Source: Vicinamibacterales bacterium (GTDB lineage: Bacteria > Acidobacteriota > Vicinamibacteria > Vicinamibacterales > UBA2999). Taken from it: a stretch of 64,000 nt of DNA. The DNA lies in assembly GCA_030680175.1 (NCBI GenBank), contig JAUXWO010000010.1:22550-86549 (forward strand), written 5' to 3'. The translations under genes were made by a program, and so were the position numbers. This document shows, piece by piece, positions 62,315 through 64,000 of this stretch (its first letter is position 1; the number at the start of each line of letters is the position of its first letter). The notes beneath the pieces were generated by a model. It was not told the origin of the DNA and searched no databases. It was given only the letters and a program-made list of their open reading frames with translations.

Positions 62315-63867
62315 GGGCGCCGTCCTCCGGGGCCGGGGCGCCGGCGGCGTCCGCCGCGCTGGGGCGGCCGTCCGTCGGGCCGCGGCCGGTCGCGATGAGC
62401 GGGGGCCGGGTTGGCCGGCTTCGGCCGGGTCCGGTCGGCGCTGGCCTCACGTGCCGGCGGGACCGCGGCCTTGGGCTGCCGGTCGCGCGGTGATGAGGGC
62501 CCGCGCCGCTCGGGGCCGCGGCGATCCGTGCCACGGGACTGGGGGCGCGGTCGTGACGGACGGCCGCGGTCACGCTCCGTCTTCAGCACCGGCCCTGCCG
62601 GCAGCTGCTGCACCACCTCACGCGCGGGCGGCAGCGTGCGGCGCCGCCGGGCCCACCAGCCGGGCCACGGCTCCATGCCCGGCCGTGCGGCGCCCGCGTC
62701 ACGCGTGAGCCGGTCGAGCATGTCCGTGTAGCTGCGCTCGATGACCGGCCACGCGTAGTGGCGGCGGAAGTACTCGCGCCCGTTGGCGCCGAGCGCCGCG
62801 GCGAGACCGCGCTGGTCGCCGAGCGTCCGCAGCGCCTCGACGAACTCCTCGATGCCCGTGTAGTACAGGCCCGCGTTGCTCCGGATGGACTGGCCTTTGA
62901 GCACGTCGCAGCGGCCGTTGGCGAGCACGGGCTTGCCGAGCGCCCAGGCCTCGAGCGCCACCATCGACAGGCTCTCGAAGTAGGACGGCATCACGAGCAG
63001 GTCGGCGGCCGCGATGGCGTCGAACTTGTCCTCGTCGCTGACGAACCCGAGGTGGCGGATGCGGGGATGGTCGGGGATCGGAATCACCGGGTGCCCGATC
63101 AGCACGAGGCTCAGGCCATCGGGCTCCATCCGTGCGTAGGTCTGGAAGAACGTGAAGAGCTCGGCGCAGCCCTTGTTCTCGTCGATGCGCCCCACGTAGA
63201 CGGCGAAGCGGTCGTACATCCCGTGACGCTGCCGGAAGCGCTCGGGGTCGGTGCGCGAGGGCACCTCCGATCCGACGCCGACGACGACGCCGGGGACCGC
63301 GTGGTTGCCGGACACCTGCTGGATGAGCGCGCGCTCCTCGAAGGAGTTGTACATGATCGCGCGCACGCCGCGAAACACCGGCGCGAACAGGCCCAGGCCG
63401 AGCGCCTCGTCGCGTTCGGCCGTCGGCACCAGGATGGCCTTGTCGGCGACGGCGCGCGCGCCATGGAACGCGTGGTAGTACCGGAAGCTGAAGAAGATGA
63501 AGAAGTCGAAGGCCGCGGCCTGCTGGCGGATGTACGCCACGAGGGCGGGGCTCGCCGGCCCCTCGGCATCGAGCCAGGCGAGTTCGTCGTTCAGGGAGTG
63601 GGCGGCGGTGAAGACCCGCTCCGAGTGCCGGCCGAACTCGCGGGGGTCGCGCTCGCGCGCGACGGGGAAGCGACGGACCGGCACGCCGTGGACGGACTCG
63701 ACCCCTTCGGGCAGCTCGTTCCGCCACGTGATGTAGTCGCGCGCGCACGTCGTCAGCACCTCGACCTCGACGTGGCGCTTGAGGTGCTCGGCGATGTAAC
63801 GCGCGTGCAGCTCGGCGCCGCCGTTGACGTCGGCGCCGTAGCGTTGGACGACGATCGCGACCTTCAC
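62311..63867 (-). CDS. GT4-like glycosyltransferase (paralogue A') with arginine/proline-rich tail
   Basis: 518 residues from a GTG. KVAIVVQRYGADVNGGAELH and PSYFESLSMVALEAWALGKP (E-x7-E) match paralogue A. After about residue 400 the chain becomes a 110-residue tail of Arg, Pro, Gly and Ala (RRGPERRGPSSPRDRQPKAA) that is probably disordered and strongly basic, perhaps binding membrane or nucleic acid. The start overlaps the stop of the upstream gene (GTGA), continuing the coupled operon. Confidence 0.88.
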   Translation of the reverse strand: MKVAIVVQRYGADVNGGAELHARYIAEHLKRHVEVEVLTTCARDYITWRNELPEGVESVHGVPVRRFPVARERDPREFGRHSERVFTAAHSLNDELAWLDAEGPASPALVAYIRQQAAAFDFFIFFSFRYYHAFHGARAVADKAILVPTAERDEALGLGLFAPVFRGVRAIMYNSFEERALIQQVSGNHAVPGVVVGVGSEVPSRTDPERFRQRHGMYDRFAVYVGRIDENKGCAELFTFFQTYARMEPDGLSLVLIGHPVIPIPDHPRIRHLGFVSDEDKFDAIAAADLLVMPSYFESLSMVALEAWALGKPVLANGRCDVLKGQSIRSNAGLYYTGIEEFVEALRTLGDQRGLAAALGANGREYFRRHYAWPVIERSYTDMLDRLTRDAGAARPGMEPWPGWWARRRRTLPPAREVVQQLPAGPVLKTERDRGRPSRPRPQSRGTDRRGPERRGPSSPRDRQPKAAVPPAREASADRTRPKPANPAPAHRDRPRPDGRPPQRGGRRRRPGPGGRRP

Positions 63868-64000
63868 TGGGCTGGCGTGTCGGAATCGGCGGACGTCTCG
63901 CGCGGGCCGCCTCCGGCCTCGGCGGGCGCATCCCCGCCGGCCTCGTGATCCGTCCCCGGGCTGGCCGGCGCCGCCCCGGCCTCGCCGGGCGCCCCGGCGC
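63864..64000 (-). CDS. C-terminal end of the next glycan-cluster gene (partial)
   Basis: Only the last 45 residues are present, ending in SADSDTPAQ. They are Ala, Gly, Pro and acidic, a disordered tail with the opposite charge to the basic tail of the next gene. The TGA overlaps the GTG of the A' glycosyltransferase. The product cannot be identified from this fragment. Confidence 0.6.
   Translation of the reverse strand, partial: AGAPGEAGAAPASPGTDHEAGGDAPAEAGGGPRETSADSDTPAQ

Overview
The window is high-GC bacterial DNA, dense with genes on both strands and without any rRNA, tRNA, CRISPR array or transposase that I can see. Gene content points to an acidobacterium, most likely of the Vicinamibacteria type. 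The clues are a VWFA-related protein of the kind catalogued as an acidobacterial domain, a complete MoxR-DUF58-BatD-VWA-TPR-VWA operon, many secreted TPR and PEGA proteins, a PilB/GspE ATPase with zinc-ribbon tail, and a DUF1015-serA-serC cluster. This assignment is inference from gene content; no marker gene settles it.

Layout. 1-10 kb: the end of a phosphodiesterase-like gene coupled to a Tat-type metallophosphatase; a minus-strand group (M28 peptidase, rmuC, TPR lipoprotein); a pseudokinase-PEGA membrane protein; an M23 peptidase. 10.3-16.6 kb: the Bat/MoxR operon on the minus strand. 16.7-20.4 kb: DUF1015, serA, serC (serine biosynthesis). 20.6-28.3 kb: pcnB, a secreted helical protein, polA, a lipoprotein, a zinc-ribbon GNAT and a double-BON protein. 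28.4-31.5 kb: a MITE-like element and a TonB / membrane protein / VWA operon. 31.6-39.2 kb: SDR, methyltransferase, inositol-phosphate synthase, a membrane protein, an ExeA-like ATPase, acetyl-CoA synthetase and a degenerate GGDEF protein. 39.3-46.7 kb: PilB-like ATPase plus J-domain partner, a MacB/LolD-type ATPase, two peptide-transport ATPases (dppD, dppF) and the methylmalonyl-CoA mutase large subunit. 47-51 kb: a small orphan protein, gpmA, eno, glgC (glycolysis and glycogen). 51-58.6 kb: a secreted protein, a TonB-receptor-like barrel and an NtrB/NtrC-type two-component system with a periplasmic PDZ domain. 58.6-64 kb: four glycosyltransferases in an A'-B'-B-A paralogue order, overlapping or nearly so, presumably for a surface polysaccharide.

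The most unusual feature is between the genes. At least five families of short-period tandem arrays (7, 8, 9 or alternating 8/9 bp) and long palindromes occupy intergenic gaps. All seven convergent gaps longer than 100 bp carry one, none of the nine divergent gaps does, and most of the longer same-strand gaps do, so the elements sit at gene 3' ends. Several palindromes begin or end exactly on the stop codons of the flanking genes. Three arrays share an approximately 80-bp hairpin-rich core. A separate 164-bp element with perfect 24-bp inverted ends has inserted at the TA of a TAG stop codon. I read these as candidate bidirectional 3'-end or terminator modules, some probably mobile; that function is inference.

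A second genome-wide trait is suggested at 5' ends. Several genes (DUF1015, pcnB, the 22.2-kb secreted protein, polA, the SDR, ino1, the mutase) have a -10 or extended -10 element only 6 to 12 bases before the start codon and no clear Shine-Dalgarno sequence, which implies leaderless or nearly leaderless mRNAs.
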